Shown piece by piece: positions 5,551 through 14,098 of a stretch of 33,027 nt of DNA. Source of the stretch: Aerococcus sp. HMSC062A02 (GTDB lineage: Bacteria; Bacillota; Bacilli; Lactobacillales; Aerococcaceae); contig NZ_KV797935.1 in assembly GCF_001809535.1 (NCBI RefSeq), positions 84,187-117,213 of the forward strand, written 5' to 3'. The number at the start of each line of letters is the position of its first letter. Within the stretch, counting starts at the first letter, position 1. The notes beneath the pieces are model-generated. The model was not told the origin of the DNA and made no database searches. It worked only from the letters and a program-made list of their open reading frames with translations. The position numbers and the translations under genes were made by a program.

Positions 5551-8253
5551 ATGCCTACATTATGGAAGGAAATCTGGCGGTCCATTCGCCAGTCCAAAGC
5601 TCGTTTTATTTCAATCTTCATGTTGATGTTGATTGGTTCATTTGCTTTAGTTGGCTTGAAGGTAACGGGGCCTAATATGCGGCAGACCGGGCGGGATTAT
5701 TTTGCAGCTGCGAATACGGCTGATCTGACGGTGATAGGGTCATTGGGCCTCAACCAGGAGGACTTGGACCAGCTTGCAAGCCTTGATGGCCTTCAAGAAG
5801 TTGAAGCAGGCTATTTGAAAGATGTTACACTCAAAGGGGATAAGGAGAGTTTGCGTCTTTTTTCAAAGACAGAGAACTTGTCCCAAGCGGAGCTTCTAGA
5901 AGGTCGCTTACCTGAAACAGCGGATGAAATTGCCCTCGATGGCTCTTACCGTGGGGACTATCAAATTGGTGACCAGATTCAAATTGAGGAGCCAGAGAAC
6001 CCGCTTGGGCAGAAAGTGCTCAAGGGGGACAGCTATACTCTGACAGGTTTCGTCTATTCTAGTGAAATCCTCTCTGACATTAACCGCGGGCCCTCTACGG
6101 CTGGCACAGGTGCGCTCAAGGGCTATGGAGTTTTAGCCGAAGAGGCCTTTGACTCCGAGCTTTATATGTTGGCCCGGATGACTTTTGAAGATTTAGAAGG
6201 CTTAGATCCTTACAGCCAAGCTTATACGGACAAAATCCAAGCCCATAAGGACCAGGTGGCAGAGGTCTTGGCAGACCGGCCCGAAGAGCGTCTAGCGGCG
6301 ATTCAAGATCAAGGCCACAAGCAGCTCCAAGCGGCTGACCAAAGCATCCAAGCGGCTCAAAAGAAGCTGGACCAGGAAAGCCGACGCTTAGACCAAGCCA
6401 AGCAAGACTTAGACCGGGCCCGTCTAGCCCAGCTGCCTGTCGGGGGCGACCAAGAAAAGGCCCTGAAAGAGGGAGAGGAGAAGGTCAAAGCCGGTCAAGC
6501 TGAAATCGACCAAAAGACCAAGGAAATGGCAGAGGCTAAAGAAAGGCTGGACCAATTAGATCTCCCCAGCTATATGATCAATAGCCGCCGTGAGATACCC
6601 GGTGGCGAGGGCTACCGGATTTATGGCACGGTCTCCCATATTGTGGATGCTTTGGCCAATATTTTCCCCATCTTTCTTTATTTTGTAGCTGCCTTGTTGA
6701 CCTTAAACACCATGACACGTTTTGTTGATGAAGAGCGGGTTAAATCAGGGACCTTGAAAGCCTTGGGTTACGGCAGGCGCGATATTGTGAAGAAGTTTGT
6801 GGTCTATGGTTTCTTGTCCAGCTTCTTGGGCTCTGTGCTAGGGATTGGCCTGGGCCATATCCTCTTACCCCTGATTGCTTACAATGCCTATAGCACAGGC
6901 TTTACCCTGCCTCGGATCCAGTTGCATTTCTACTGGCCCATTTCCTTACTGGCCCTCGCCCTGGCCCTTCTCTGTGCAGTCTTACCTGCCTACATCGTAG
7001 CCCGCCGAGCCTTAAAGGAAAAGCCTGCCCAGCTCCTCATGCCCAAGGCGCCCAAAGCGGGGGGCAAGATTTTCTTGGAGCATTTTCCTGGTATCTGGAA
7101 TCGTCTGGGCTTTATGCAAAAGATTACGGCCCGCAACATCTTCCGCTACAAGCAGCGGATGCTGATGACGATTTTTGGGGTAGCTGGGGCGGTGGCCTGC
7201 CTCTTCGCGGGTCTAGCTGTCCAAGATTCGATTAGGGGGATTAACGACCGCCAGTTCAACGATTTGATCCACTATCAGATGATTGTGGCTGAAGCAGACC
7301 AGGCGTCAGACGATGACCGGCAAGCGATAGCCGACCTTCTAGCAGGGGGCGGGGTGTCCAGCCATGACCGCATCCACTATGAACAATTGACCAAGACGGC
7401 AGGATCTGCCCAAGACCAACAAGCCATCCACTTGATCGTCCCAGAAAACCCTGCCCACTTCCACCGCTATGTCAACTTAGTCAACCGAGAAACAGGGCAA
7501 GGCCTGAGCCTGGAAGAGGATGGGGTCATCATTTCAGAGCGCCTGGCTCAATTGTTGGACGTCGGGCCAGGTGATGTGCTGACCTTAGAAGATGCCGATC
7601 ACAAGACCTATGAAATGAAGGTGACCGGGATTACAGAAATGTACATGGGCCACTTTGTCTTCACCAACCAAGCCGGCTATGCGAATATCTTTGGCAAAGA
7701 TTTCCAAACTAATGCCCAGCTTGTCAACCTAAAGGACACAAGTCAAGAAAATACAGAAAACTATGCGGCTGACTTTATGGCTATCGATGGAGTCAAAGGG
7801 ATCGTGCAGAATACCAGCCTTCAGAATCAGATTCGAACCATTGTGAATTCCCTTGATAAGATTATGATGGTCTTGATCCTAGTGGCTGGCCTTCTAGCTG
7901 CGGTCATTCTCTATAATCTGACCACCATCAATGTGTCGGAAAGAATGCGAGAATTATCGACCATCAAGGTGCTTGGCTTCTATGACAGGGAAGTCACTCT
8001 CTATATCTACCGTGAGACTATTATCCTGACCTTGTTTGGTATTGTCTTTGGCTTCGGCATTGGCGAGTGGCTCCACCGCTACATCATCCATATGTTGCCC
8101 CCAGCCGATGTGATGTTTAATCCGGCGCTCACTAGTCGGCCTTTCCTCATACCAAGTCTGCTAGTTGCTGGGATCAGTCTGCTTTTAGCCCTAGTCATTA
8201 ACCAGCGCCTCAAACAGGTGGACATGCTAGAAGCGCTGAGCTCCGTTGAATAA
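5551..8253 (+). CDS. FtsX-like ABC transporter permease
   Basis: This is a large permease of ~900 residues with two FtsX-type membrane blocks. One transmembrane helix lies near residues 12-32. A long extracytoplasmic region follows, with a charged heptad-rich coiled coil at about 255-335. Then come three helices (~355-480), a helix near 540, a second extracellular domain, and three C-terminal helices. ATG 5551 is preferred because GGGGGTG lies just upstream; an in-frame ATG at 5533 overlaps the ATPase gene. The gene ends before a strong terminator at 8272. The inserted coiled coil resembles Gram-positive exporters that span the envelope. The substrate is unknown. Confidence 0.92.
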   Translation: MPTLWKEIWRSIRQSKARFISIFMLMLIGSFALVGLKVTGPNMRQTGRDYFAAANTADLTVIGSLGLNQEDLDQLASLDGLQEVEAGYLKDVTLKGDKESLRLFSKTENLSQAELLEGRLPETADEIALDGSYRGDYQIGDQIQIEEPENPLGQKVLKGDSYTLTGFVYSSEILSDINRGPSTAGTGALKGYGVLAEEAFDSELYMLARMTFEDLEGLDPYSQAYTDKIQAHKDQVAEVLADRPEERLAAIQDQGHKQLQAADQSIQAAQKKLDQESRRLDQAKQDLDRARLAQLPVGGDQEKALKEGEEKVKAGQAEIDQKTKEMAEAKERLDQLDLPSYMINSRREIPGGEGYRIYGTVSHIVDALANIFPIFLYFVAALLTLNTMTRFVDEERVKSGTLKALGYGRRDIVKKFVVYGFLSSFLGSVLGIGLGHILLPLIAYNAYSTGFTLPRIQLHFYWPISLLALALALLCAVLPAYIVARRALKEKPAQLLMPKAPKAGGKIFLEHFPGIWNRLGFMQKITARNIFRYKQRMLMTIFGVAGAVACLFAGLAVQDSIRGINDRQFNDLIHYQMIVAEADQASDDDRQAIADLLAGGGVSSHDRIHYEQLTKTAGSAQDQQAIHLIVPENPAHFHRYVNLVNRETGQGLSLEEDGVIISERLAQLLDVGPGDVLTLEDADHKTYEMKVTGITEMYMGHFVFTNQAGYANIFGKDFQTNAQLVNLKDTSQENTENYAADFMAIDGVKGIVQNTSLQNQIRTIVNSLDKIMMVLILVAGLLAAVILYNLTTINVSERMRELSTIKVLGFYDREVTLYIYRETIILTLFGIVFGFGIGEWLHRYIIHMLPPADVMFNPALTSRPFLIPSLLVAGISLLLALVINQRLKQVDMLEALSSVE

Positions 8254-8271
8254 AAAGCTAAAACTTGAATC

Positions 8272-8310
8272 AAAATCCAAGGATCAATCAAAAGAGCCTT
8301 GGATTTTTTT
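8272..8310 (+). terminator. Intrinsic terminator of the ABC exporter operon
   Basis: AAATCCAAGG (8273-8282) pairs with CCTTGGATTT (8297-8306) and is followed by a T run. Confidence 0.85.
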
Positions 8311-8399
8311 GGTGGCAGGGCAAAGTTCAAAATCCCCCTAGGCAAAGGGAAACTTGTCCTCTATAATAAATGAGTAAAAGATGAGAAAGAGGTAAGAAA

Positions 8400-8880
8400 T
8401 TGGAACTGTTAGCTTATCAAGATGAAGATATTTCGCAAATGACGGCTATCTGGAATGATGTTCTCGAAGATGGTTTGGCCTTTCCAGGGACGGAGCTTTA
8501 TAGCGAGGGAGATTTCACTGACTACCTGAGCCATAAGTCGGCGGCGACTTGTTTGAAGGAAGGGGACAGGGTGGCTGGTTTCTACACCCTCCAACCCAAC
8601 AATATCGGCCGTTGCGGGCATGTGGCCAATGCTTCTTACTGTATGAATAAGACCTTCCGCGGGCGGGGGCTTTTCTCCAGCCTGGTTGAAAGCTTCGCTG
8701 GAAGAAGCCAAGACCCTGGGCTTTAGAGGCATGCAGTACAATGCGGTGGTGGCTATCAACTATGCTGCTATCAAGGTTTACACCCAGCAGGGTTTTCAGA
8801 TTGTCGGCACCATTCCCAAGGGCTTCCTACTGAAGAACGGCACTTATTGTAATATCTATATCATGTATCGGGACCTTTAA
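8400..8880 (+). pseudogene. Frameshifted GNAT acetyltransferase
   Basis: Two overlapping frames together make one GNAT N-acetyltransferase of ~160 residues. The first runs from TTG 8400 (site AAAGAGGTAAG upstream) and contains the acetyl-CoA loop KTFRGRGLFSSLVE. It then shifts and stops at 8726. The next frame (+1) carries the missing C-terminal half: KASLEEAKTLGFRGMQYNAVV, with AIKVYTQQGFQIVGTIP following. The break lies near 8686-8692 (GTTGAAAGC); removing one base restores a continuous reading. The remainder is well conserved, so the lesion is recent or a sequencing error. A TATAAT at 8362-8367 could be its promoter. Confidence 0.8.
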
Positions 8881-8958
8881 GCAGCCTGCGCAGTGATCAA
8901 TTGTTTTAACAAAATTTGTGATGATACTTACTAGGAAAACTAAATGAAAGGTGATTCC

Positions 8959-9519
8959 ATGTCTCTAAGTCAGAATAAAAAGTCTATCCAACGCCTAACC
9001 CTAACTGCTCTCTTGACCGCCTTGGCGATTCTTATCCCCATGGTCATGCCTATCAAAGTGGTTCTCGGGCCGGCTTCTTACACCCTGGCCAGCCACCTGC
9101 CCATTGTCTTGTCCATCTTCATGGGGCCCGCTCCAGCCGCCTTTGTTGCCCTAGCTTCTGGTATCGGCTTCTTCTTAGCCGGTTTCCCCTTCGTGATTGG
9201 CTTGCGCGGGCTCAGCCACGTCTTCTTCGCTACTTTTGGGGCCTACTACTTCCAAAAGCATCCCAGCTTGGTAGACAAATTGACTACACGAACAGCTTTC
9301 TCCTTCGTGCTGGCTTTTATCCATGCCTTAGCTGAGGTGGTCGTTGTCTATTTGGTAACTGGGATAGGTACTGACAACTTAGCGGCCGGTTACTTTACTA
9401 CCCTCTTTGTCTTCGTTGGCCTGGGTGGGATTATCCATGGTATGGTTGACTTTGAGTTAGCTTATCAAACCGCTCGCGCCTTGAACAAGGCCAAGGTGGT
9501 TTCCTTCTTTAAGAACTAG
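8959..9519 (+). CDS. ECF transporter S component (vitamin-type, possibly niacin)
   Basis: This is a small membrane protein of ~186 residues with about six hydrophobic helices. The N-terminal RLTLTALLTALAILIPM matches the first helix of ECF-family substrate-binding (S) subunits. VLGPASYTLASHLPI and FPFVIGLRGLSH are typical of one S-component group in Firmicutes, for which niacin (NiaX-like) uptake has been proposed. I am not sure of the substrate. It would use the shared EcfA-EcfA'-EcfT module, which is not in this window. ATG 8959 is preferred because AAAGGTGAT precedes it; ATG 8944 is also in frame. A hairpin terminator follows at 9538. Confidence 0.82.
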   Translation: MSLSQNKKSIQRLTLTALLTALAILIPMVMPIKVVLGPASYTLASHLPIVLSIFMGPAPAAFVALASGIGFFLAGFPFVIGLRGLSHVFFATFGAYYFQKHPSLVDKLTTRTAFSFVLAFIHALAEVVVVYLVTGIGTDNLAAGYFTTLFVFVGLGGIIHGMVDFELAYQTARALNKAKVVSFFKN

Positions 9520-9537
9520 TCGCTAAAGGTTAAGGAA

Positions 9538-9566
9538 GAGGCGCCTCAATACTTGTGGCGTCTTTT
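9538..9566 (+). terminator. Intrinsic terminator after the ECF S component
   Basis: AGGCGCC pairs with GGCGTCT (one G-U) around an 11-base loop and is followed by TTTTTCTT. Confidence 0.7.
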
Positions 9567-9591
9567 TCTTATCTCTAGAGCGGGGATTTTG

Positions 9592-9600
9592 TGCTATAAT
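9592..9600 (+). promoter_or_regulatory. Extended -10 promoter of the Gate-domain gene
   Basis: TG-C-TATAAT lies 42 bp before the ATG at 9642, with no good -35. The ribosome binding site AAGGAG is at 9632-9637. Confidence 0.6.
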
Positions 9601-9641
9601 GGGAAAAGTTTTATGTGACGATTTAGCTGGTAAGGAGTGTA

Positions 9642-10790
9642 ATGGTGAAACGTTATCGATATAAAAAGGCGATCGGCCTAGAGCCGGTTCTCTTTGTGCT
9701 TGTTTTCTTTGGGATATTTGGGGCGATTGGCTGGCGGATGGGTGTGGTCAATATGTTATCGACGATTATGGCGACGGCTTATGACCTGCTCATGAATACC
9801 TGCTTTTTCTTGATGGCCATTTCGGTGGTGACGGGGGCTCTGTCCTCGCTCTTTTCGGAATTTGGTTTCGTGGCTTTAATCGACAAGCTTTTGTCGCGCT
9901 TAATTGGCCCGATCTATGACATGCCGGGGGCTTCGTCTTTGGGTGTGCTCAACTGTTATATGTCAGATAATCCAGCCGTTCTAACCTTGGCCAAGGAGGA
10001 TAATTTCAAACGTTATTTCAAAAAATACCAATTGCCGGCTCTAACGAATATTGGGACCTCCTTTGGGATGGGCTTGATTGTGACGGCAACGGTCCTGGCG
10101 ATCCCGCTCGAAGGCTCAGCGACAGCCGCTCTGATTGGGAACCTAGGAGCCGTTGTCGGCAGCCTAGTCAGTGTCCGCCTCATGCTCCACTTCACTAAGA
10201 AGGCTTATGGGACGGAAGACTATGTGGAGATCGACCACGAAGAAGACCTGCCAGAAGGATCCCGGGTGGTCCGGGCAGGGGGCGTGGGATCGCGCGCCCT
10301 CTCCGCTCTCTTGGATGGGGGTAAGAATGGGGTAGAAATGGGTATGGCCATTATTCCGGGCGTGGTCGTGGTCTGCACCATGGTTATGTTACTCACCCAC
10401 GGCCCAGGACCAGATGGCATCTATACCGGTGAGATCGGCCAGGGGGTTCCTTTCTTACCCTGGATTGGGGAAAAATTATCCTTTATCCTGACTCCTATCT
10501 TTGGCTTCTCTAATCCTGAGGCTATTTCGGTACCAATTACCGCCCTGGGTGCAGCGGGAGCGGCTGTGGGTTTGGCTGCCAAGCTGGTGGAATCGGGCCT
10601 GGCTAACGGCAATGACCTGGCTGTCTTTACCGCCATGTGCATGTGCTGGTCGGGCTACCTGTCGACCCATATTGCCATGATGGATGCCCTGGATACCCAG
10701 GAGATGACGGGCTATGCCCTCTTCAGCCATACGATCGGTGGTTTAGTGGCGGGCGCAGCTGCTCACTTTATTTATATATTGGTTGTGTGA
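9642..10790 (+). CDS. Nucleoside recognition (Gate) domain membrane protein, YjiH-like
   Basis: This is a polytopic membrane protein of 382 residues with about nine hydrophobic helices and a charged cytoplasmic loop near 190-215 (EDYVEIDHEEDLPEGSR). It has two Gate-like blocks. One is around 45-180 with LGVLNCYMSDNPAVLTLAKED. The second is around 225-380 with IIPGVVVVCTMV and FGFSNPEAISVPITALGA. These are the signatures of the nucleoside-recognition/Gate superfamily, whose members are inferred to be transporters or channel-like proteins of unclear substrate. The gene is monocistronic behind its own promoter. A family D palindrome begins 15 bp after its stop and may form the 3' end of its transcript. 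Confidence 0.8.
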   Translation: MVKRYRYKKAIGLEPVLFVLVFFGIFGAIGWRMGVVNMLSTIMATAYDLLMNTCFFLMAISVVTGALSSLFSEFGFVALIDKLLSRLIGPIYDMPGASSLGVLNCYMSDNPAVLTLAKEDNFKRYFKKYQLPALTNIGTSFGMGLIVTATVLAIPLEGSATAALIGNLGAVVGSLVSVRLMLHFTKKAYGTEDYVEIDHEEDLPEGSRVVRAGGVGSRALSALLDGGKNGVEMGMAIIPGVVVVCTMVMLLTHGPGPDGIYTGEIGQGVPFLPWIGEKLSFILTPIFGFSNPEAISVPITALGAAGAAVGLAAKLVESGLANGNDLAVFTAMCMCWSGYLSTHIAMMDALDTQEMTGYALFSHTIGGLVAGAAAHFIYILVV

Positions 10791-10804
10791 CGGAAATTGT
10801 GCTG

Positions 10805-10982
10805 GTGAGCATGCGTTGCGCTGTTGAAGTTGGTCCTTGAAGAGCCATGGCACCGGTTCGGGCCAAGGTCCCTCACCTAGCGAGACTCAAACGGAGAGTA
10901 AGGCTTGCGCCAACTCTCCGTAATTCGCTTCGCTTGCTTGTTCATGGCTAAGGCCCAACTTCAACGCTCCACTTCTGCTCAT
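10805..10982 (+). repeat. Family D large nested palindrome, copy D1
   Basis: Terminal GTGAGCA (10805-10811) pairs with TGCTCAT (10976-10982). The main stem GTTGAAGTTGG-T-CCTT pairs with AAGG-C-CCAACTTCAAC, then GCCATG with CATGGC. The apex GGAGAGT-AAGGCTTGCGCCA-ACTCTCC is conserved with D3 and D4. Flanks are TGTGCTG on the left and AAGGGAGATTGTAAGTAA on the right. The stretch 10791-11593 has no credible gene. Confidence 0.85.
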
Positions 10983-11098
10983 AAGGGAGATTGTAAGTAA
11001 ATAAAGCCAATAAGTAGAGTGAGCAGTGCTGTAAAAAATAGAAAGAATGTATCAATCCAGATTGTTATTTTAGGGGGATTGTATAACAGTGGTGTAAC

Positions 11099-11217
11099 AG
11101 GGTGAAAGTAAGAGCGTTTAGAAAGGGATGACTGGAGGCAAAAGGGATAAGAGCGGCTTTAGTCGGTCGTTCCACTTTGCTGAAGTCCCTCCCTTTCTGC
11201 CTTTGCGAACCCGACTA
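11099..11217 (-). repeat. Family A hairpin repeat, reverse orientation
   Basis: Read on the minus strand it begins TAGTCGGGTTCGCAAAGGC, then AGAAAGGG, and has the class II apex (GGAACGA, CGACTAAAGCCG, CTCTTATCC). The inner arm CCCTTTCT is kept. The outer right arm is degenerate (AAACGCTCTTAC), followed by TTTCACCC. Confidence 0.75.
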
Positions 11218-11229
11218 TGAACTGTGCTA

Positions 11230-11404
11230 GTGAGCATGCGTTCCGTCTTGAAAGTGATCGTTAGAGAGCCATGGCACCGGCTCGAGCCTTGGTCTCTCGC
11301 CTAGCAAGTTTCAAAGGGCTAGTACGGCTAGCGCCTACTATCCCTAATTCACATTGCTTGCTTTTCATGGCTAACGATCACTTTCAAGCTCCACTTCTGC
11401 TCAC
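11230..11404 (+). repeat. Family D large nested palindrome, copy D2
   Basis: Terminal GTGAGCA pairs with TGCTCAC. The main stem TTGAAAGTGATCGTTA pairs perfectly with TAACGATCACTTTCAA, followed by GCCATG with CATGGC. The apex differs from D1 (GGGCTAGTA, CGGCTAGCGCC, TACTATCCC) but still pairs. The right flank (AAGGAGATTGTTAAGTAA, then AGTGAGCAGTGCTG) resembles that of D1, indicating a segmental duplication. A short further remnant (CAGTGAGCATGCC) lies at 11489-11502. Confidence 0.85.
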
Positions 11405-11555
11405 AAGGAGATTGTTAAGTAACCTTAGTCAAATTTTAAAGTGAGCAGTGCTGAAGAATATAAAGACTAGATCAGTACAAGTAGCTGTGTCAGTGAGCAT
11501 GCCTTATGCTTTTGCATGTGGTCTCTGACGACCTAGCAGTGATATGAATTTTCGG

Positions 11556-11582
11556 CCGGTCCTGATCTGGGGCCGGTTTTTG
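11556..11582 (+). terminator. Intrinsic terminator upstream of the trp leader
   Basis: CCGGTCC (11556-11562) pairs with GGGCCGG (11570-11576), followed by TTTTTGTATTTTT. It insulates the trp promoter from transcripts that pass through the repeats. Confidence 0.7.
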
Positions 11583-11593
11583 TATTTTTATTA

Positions 11594-11622
11594 TTGACAG
11601 GTAATATCTGGCGTGCTAGACT
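11594..11622 (+). promoter_or_regulatory. Promoter of the trpEG operon
   Basis: TTGACA (11594-11599), a 17-base spacer, then TAGACT (11617-11622). Transcription would start near 11629, just before the T-box stem I. Confidence 0.8.
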
Positions 11623-11628
11623 AGTGGC

Positions 11629-11914
11629 AATTAAACCGATGAAGCGGAGATAACGGCAACAATGCCTGCACAGAGAGCCCGGGGAGATGAGAGCCGGACC
11701 AGAAACAAGTTGTCAAATGGACCGCAGAGGGCGCAATGAAAGGCTGAGGCCGAGTAGCCTGCGACGTGGAGGTTGGCGTGACGAACCAGGGATATGTTGG
11801 TATCCTAGCCAAGTGTGCGCGCAAGCGTAAATTCAAGGTGGCACCGCGGATTATTTACCATGAGTAACGATTCGTCCTTGACAGATGTGTACTTCTGTCA
11901 AGGACTTTTTTTCT
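11629..11914 (+). ncRNA. Tryptophan T-box riboswitch with terminator
   Basis: This leader binds uncharged tRNA and opens the downstream terminator. The T-box sequence AAGGTGGCACCGCGG is at 11835-11849. In stem I, GCGG (11644-11647) pairs with CCGC (11722-11725) and GGCAAC (11655-11660) with GTTGTC. These enclose the specifier loop AAATGGA, so the specifier is UGG (11718-11720), tryptophan. Further hairpins (GGCT/AGCC with CGCA/TGCG, and GGATA/TATCC) lie between. The terminator is GTCCTTGACAGA (11874-11885) with TCTGTCAAGGAC (11894-11905), then T9. The UGG specifier agrees with the trpE-trpG genes that follow. Confidence 0.95.
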
Positions 11915-11948
11915 TGGCAGGCGGTTTTAAGAATTTGGAGGAAAGATT

Positions 11949-13412
11949 ATGCCCTTAAACCTAAGCCTGGAGGAGGTCCAAGCCTTCGCCCAAGATACGG
12001 ACTATACCATTGTGCCCCTGGCGCGTGAGATTCTATCGGATTTTATCACACCAATCGAAGCCATGCGGATCCTGAAGCAGGCCTCAAGCCACTGTTACAT
12101 GCTGGAGTCAGCCCAGGCCAATGAGACCTGGGGCCGTTATAGCTTCCTCGGCTATGAGCCCAAGTTGGAAGTGACCTGTAAGGATGGCCGTTTAGAAATG
12201 GGGGACCAAGTCTATGAAACGGAAGACCCAGCGGCCTACATCCGCCAATTACTGGCTGACTACCGGAGCCCGCGCTTGGCGGACTTGCCTACTTTTACTG
12301 GGGGCTTGGTGGGTTACTTCGCCTACGACTACTTCAATTATGTGGAGCCCGCAGCCAAGCGACCGGTTGCTGACCACGAGGACTTCAAGGACCTGGACCT
12401 GATGCTTTTCGACCAGGTGATTGCTTTCGATCATTTGAAACAAAAAATTATTCTGATAGCTAATGTCAAACTGGATGATGTGGCGGCTAACTATGCCAAG
12501 GCTGTGGAAGCTCTGAATACTATGGAGGGCCTCCTTCGTACTGGGGATAAGATCCAGGAAGAAGCTGGGCGGCTCCAGGGACCTGTGACGCCTTACTTCG
12601 ACCAGGAAGCCTTCTGTGATATCGTCAACCGGGCCAAGGCCTATATCCGGGAGGGAGATATCTTCCAGATTGTCCTCTCCAATTATCTATCCGCGCCTTT
12701 CTCGGGCAGCCTCTTCAACACCTACCGGCTCTTGCGGACGGTGAATCCCTCGCCTTATATGTTCTATTTCTCAGGAACGGATGTGGAATTAGCGGGGGCT
12801 TCGCCAGAAACTCTGGTCAAGCTAAAAGAAGGCCGCCTCCACACCTTCCCCCTAGCAGGGACGCGGCCCCGGGGCAAGACGGCAGAAGAAGACCAGGCCT
12901 TAGAAAAGGACCTGCTCTCCGACAGCAAGGAATTGGCTGAACACAATATGCTAGTGGACCTGGGTCGCAATGACCTGGGCCGGGTCAGTGAGATCGGCAG
13001 TGTGGAAGTAGAAAAACTCCATGCCATCGAACGCTTCTCCCATGTCATGCATATTGGGTCGGTGGTTGGGAGCCAGCTGCGGTCAGACTGCGACGCCCTG
13101 GATGCCATTGCCTCTGTTCTTCCGGCTGGTACCCTATCGGGAGCGCCTAAGATCCGGGCCTGCCAGTTGATTGCGGAATTGGAGGGAAGCAAGCGCGGGG
13201 TTTACGGTGGAGCCATTGGTTACATTGATTTTACCGGCAATATGGAAACCTGTATCGGCATCCGCCTGATCTATGCCAAGAACGGCAAGGTCTTTGTCCG
13301 CAGTGGGGCAGGGATTGTCGCTGACTCCCAAGCGGCAAAAGAATACCAAGAGTGCCTCAACAAGGCCAAAGCGTCCCTAAGTGCCCTAGAACTCGCCCAG
13401 GAGGTGGACTAA
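11949..13412 (+). CDS. trpE: Anthranilate synthase component I
   Basis: TrpE converts chorismate to anthranilate, using ammonia from TrpG. The 487-residue protein has the N-terminal feedback element MLESA (LLES-type, tryptophan binding) and GRYSFLGYEP. It has the catalytic C-terminal block: FPLAGTRPRG, AEHNMLVDLGRNDLGRV, HVMHIGSVV, LPAGTLSGAPKIRA and GGAIGYIDF. HVMH and the MLES element, together with the UGG T-box, favour TrpE over PabB. The ribosome binding site is GGAGG at 11937-11941. The stop TAA shares its last A with the trpG ATG, which implies translational coupling. Expected control: transcription antitermination by uncharged tRNA-Trp and allosteric inhibition by tryptophan. No trpDCFBA genes follow. 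Confidence 0.96.
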   Translation: MPLNLSLEEVQAFAQDTDYTIVPLAREILSDFITPIEAMRILKQASSHCYMLESAQANETWGRYSFLGYEPKLEVTCKDGRLEMGDQVYETEDPAAYIRQLLADYRSPRLADLPTFTGGLVGYFAYDYFNYVEPAAKRPVADHEDFKDLDLMLFDQVIAFDHLKQKIILIANVKLDDVAANYAKAVEALNTMEGLLRTGDKIQEEAGRLQGPVTPYFDQEAFCDIVNRAKAYIREGDIFQIVLSNYLSAPFSGSLFNTYRLLRTVNPSPYMFYFSGTDVELAGASPETLVKLKEGRLHTFPLAGTRPRGKTAEEDQALEKDLLSDSKELAEHNMLVDLGRNDLGRVSEIGSVEVEKLHAIERFSHVMHIGSVVGSQLRSDCDALDAIASVLPAGTLSGAPKIRACQLIAELEGSKRGVYGGAIGYIDFTGNMETCIGIRLIYAKNGKVFVRSGAGIVADSQAAKEYQECLNKAKASLSALELAQEVD

Positions 13413-13981
13413 TGATTTTAATGATTGATAACTATGATAGTTTCTCCTATAACCTCTACCAGGAACTGGGGGAATTGGATCCAGACATCCAGGTGGTCCG
13501 CAATGATGAGCTGAGCCTGGAAGAGACTGAAGCCCTGGCGCCGGACGCCATTGTGATTTCGCCTGGTCCCGGTCGACCTGAAGATGCGGGGGTTATTGTC
13601 GACCTAGTCCGAGAGCTCGGTCCTAAGTTTCCTATCCTGGGTGTCTGCCTGGGCCACCAGGCTATCTGCCAGGCTTTTGGTGGGGTAGTGACCTATGCTG
13701 ACCGGATGATGCACGGTAAGCAGTCAGAGATCCAGGTCGACACCGACAGCCAGCTCTTCCAAGGCTGCCCCGAACGTTTCCCAGTCGCCCGTTACCATTC
13801 CCTCATTGCTGAGACCAAGAGCCTGCCAACCTGCCTCAAGGTCACCGGCCAGACCGACCAGGCTGAAATCATGGCCCTAGAACACCAGGACTATCCCATC
13901 TACGGCGTCCAATTCCACCCCGAATCTATCATGACCCCAGAAGGCCGCCAGATCCTGGCTAACTTCCTTGGCAAAAAATAA
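13412..13981 (+). CDS. trpG: Anthranilate synthase component II (glutamine amidotransferase)
   Basis: TrpG releases ammonia from glutamine for TrpE. The 189-residue class I amidotransferase shows MIDNYDSFSYNL at the start, the nucleophile in GVCLGHQAI (~C80), and the histidine and glutamate of VQFHPESIMTPEG near 171-173. An upstream in-frame ATG exists inside trpE, but ATG 13412 is chosen because GGAGG lies 8 bases upstream and it overlaps the trpE stop (TAATG). In some Firmicutes this subunit also serves PabB, which the sequence cannot decide. No normal terminator follows, only a long palindromic element at 13987. Confidence 0.96.
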   Translation: MILMIDNYDSFSYNLYQELGELDPDIQVVRNDELSLEETEALAPDAIVISPGPGRPEDAGVIVDLVRELGPKFPILGVCLGHQAICQAFGGVVTYADRMMHGKQSEIQVDTDSQLFQGCPERFPVARYHSLIAETKSLPTCLKVTGQTDQAEIMALEHQDYPIYGVQFHPESIMTPEGRQILANFLGKK

Positions 13982-13986
13982 GAGAG

Positions 13987-14098
13987 TGTGACAAAAGTCG
14001 TTTAGAACTGAATCACTGGAATAAAGGCTAGGTGAACATTACTAAAAGTTCGGATAGCCTTTATGAAGTGGATGTCAGGACTGACTTTTGGAACAGGT
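13987..14098. repeat. Family E nested palindrome after trpG
   Basis: CAAAAGTC near the left end pairs with GACTTTTG near the right end. The inner arms ATAAAGGCTA and TAGCCTTTAT pair perfectly. It starts with GAGTGTGACAAAAGTCG, 5 bp after the trpG stop. It is a single copy here and may act as the 3' end of the trp transcript. The remainder of 13982-14540 holds a poor family D remnant (TGATGAGCATCCGTTCTGCC, about 14130-14149), an AT-rich stretch with nothing recognisable, and copy D3. Confidence 0.65.
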
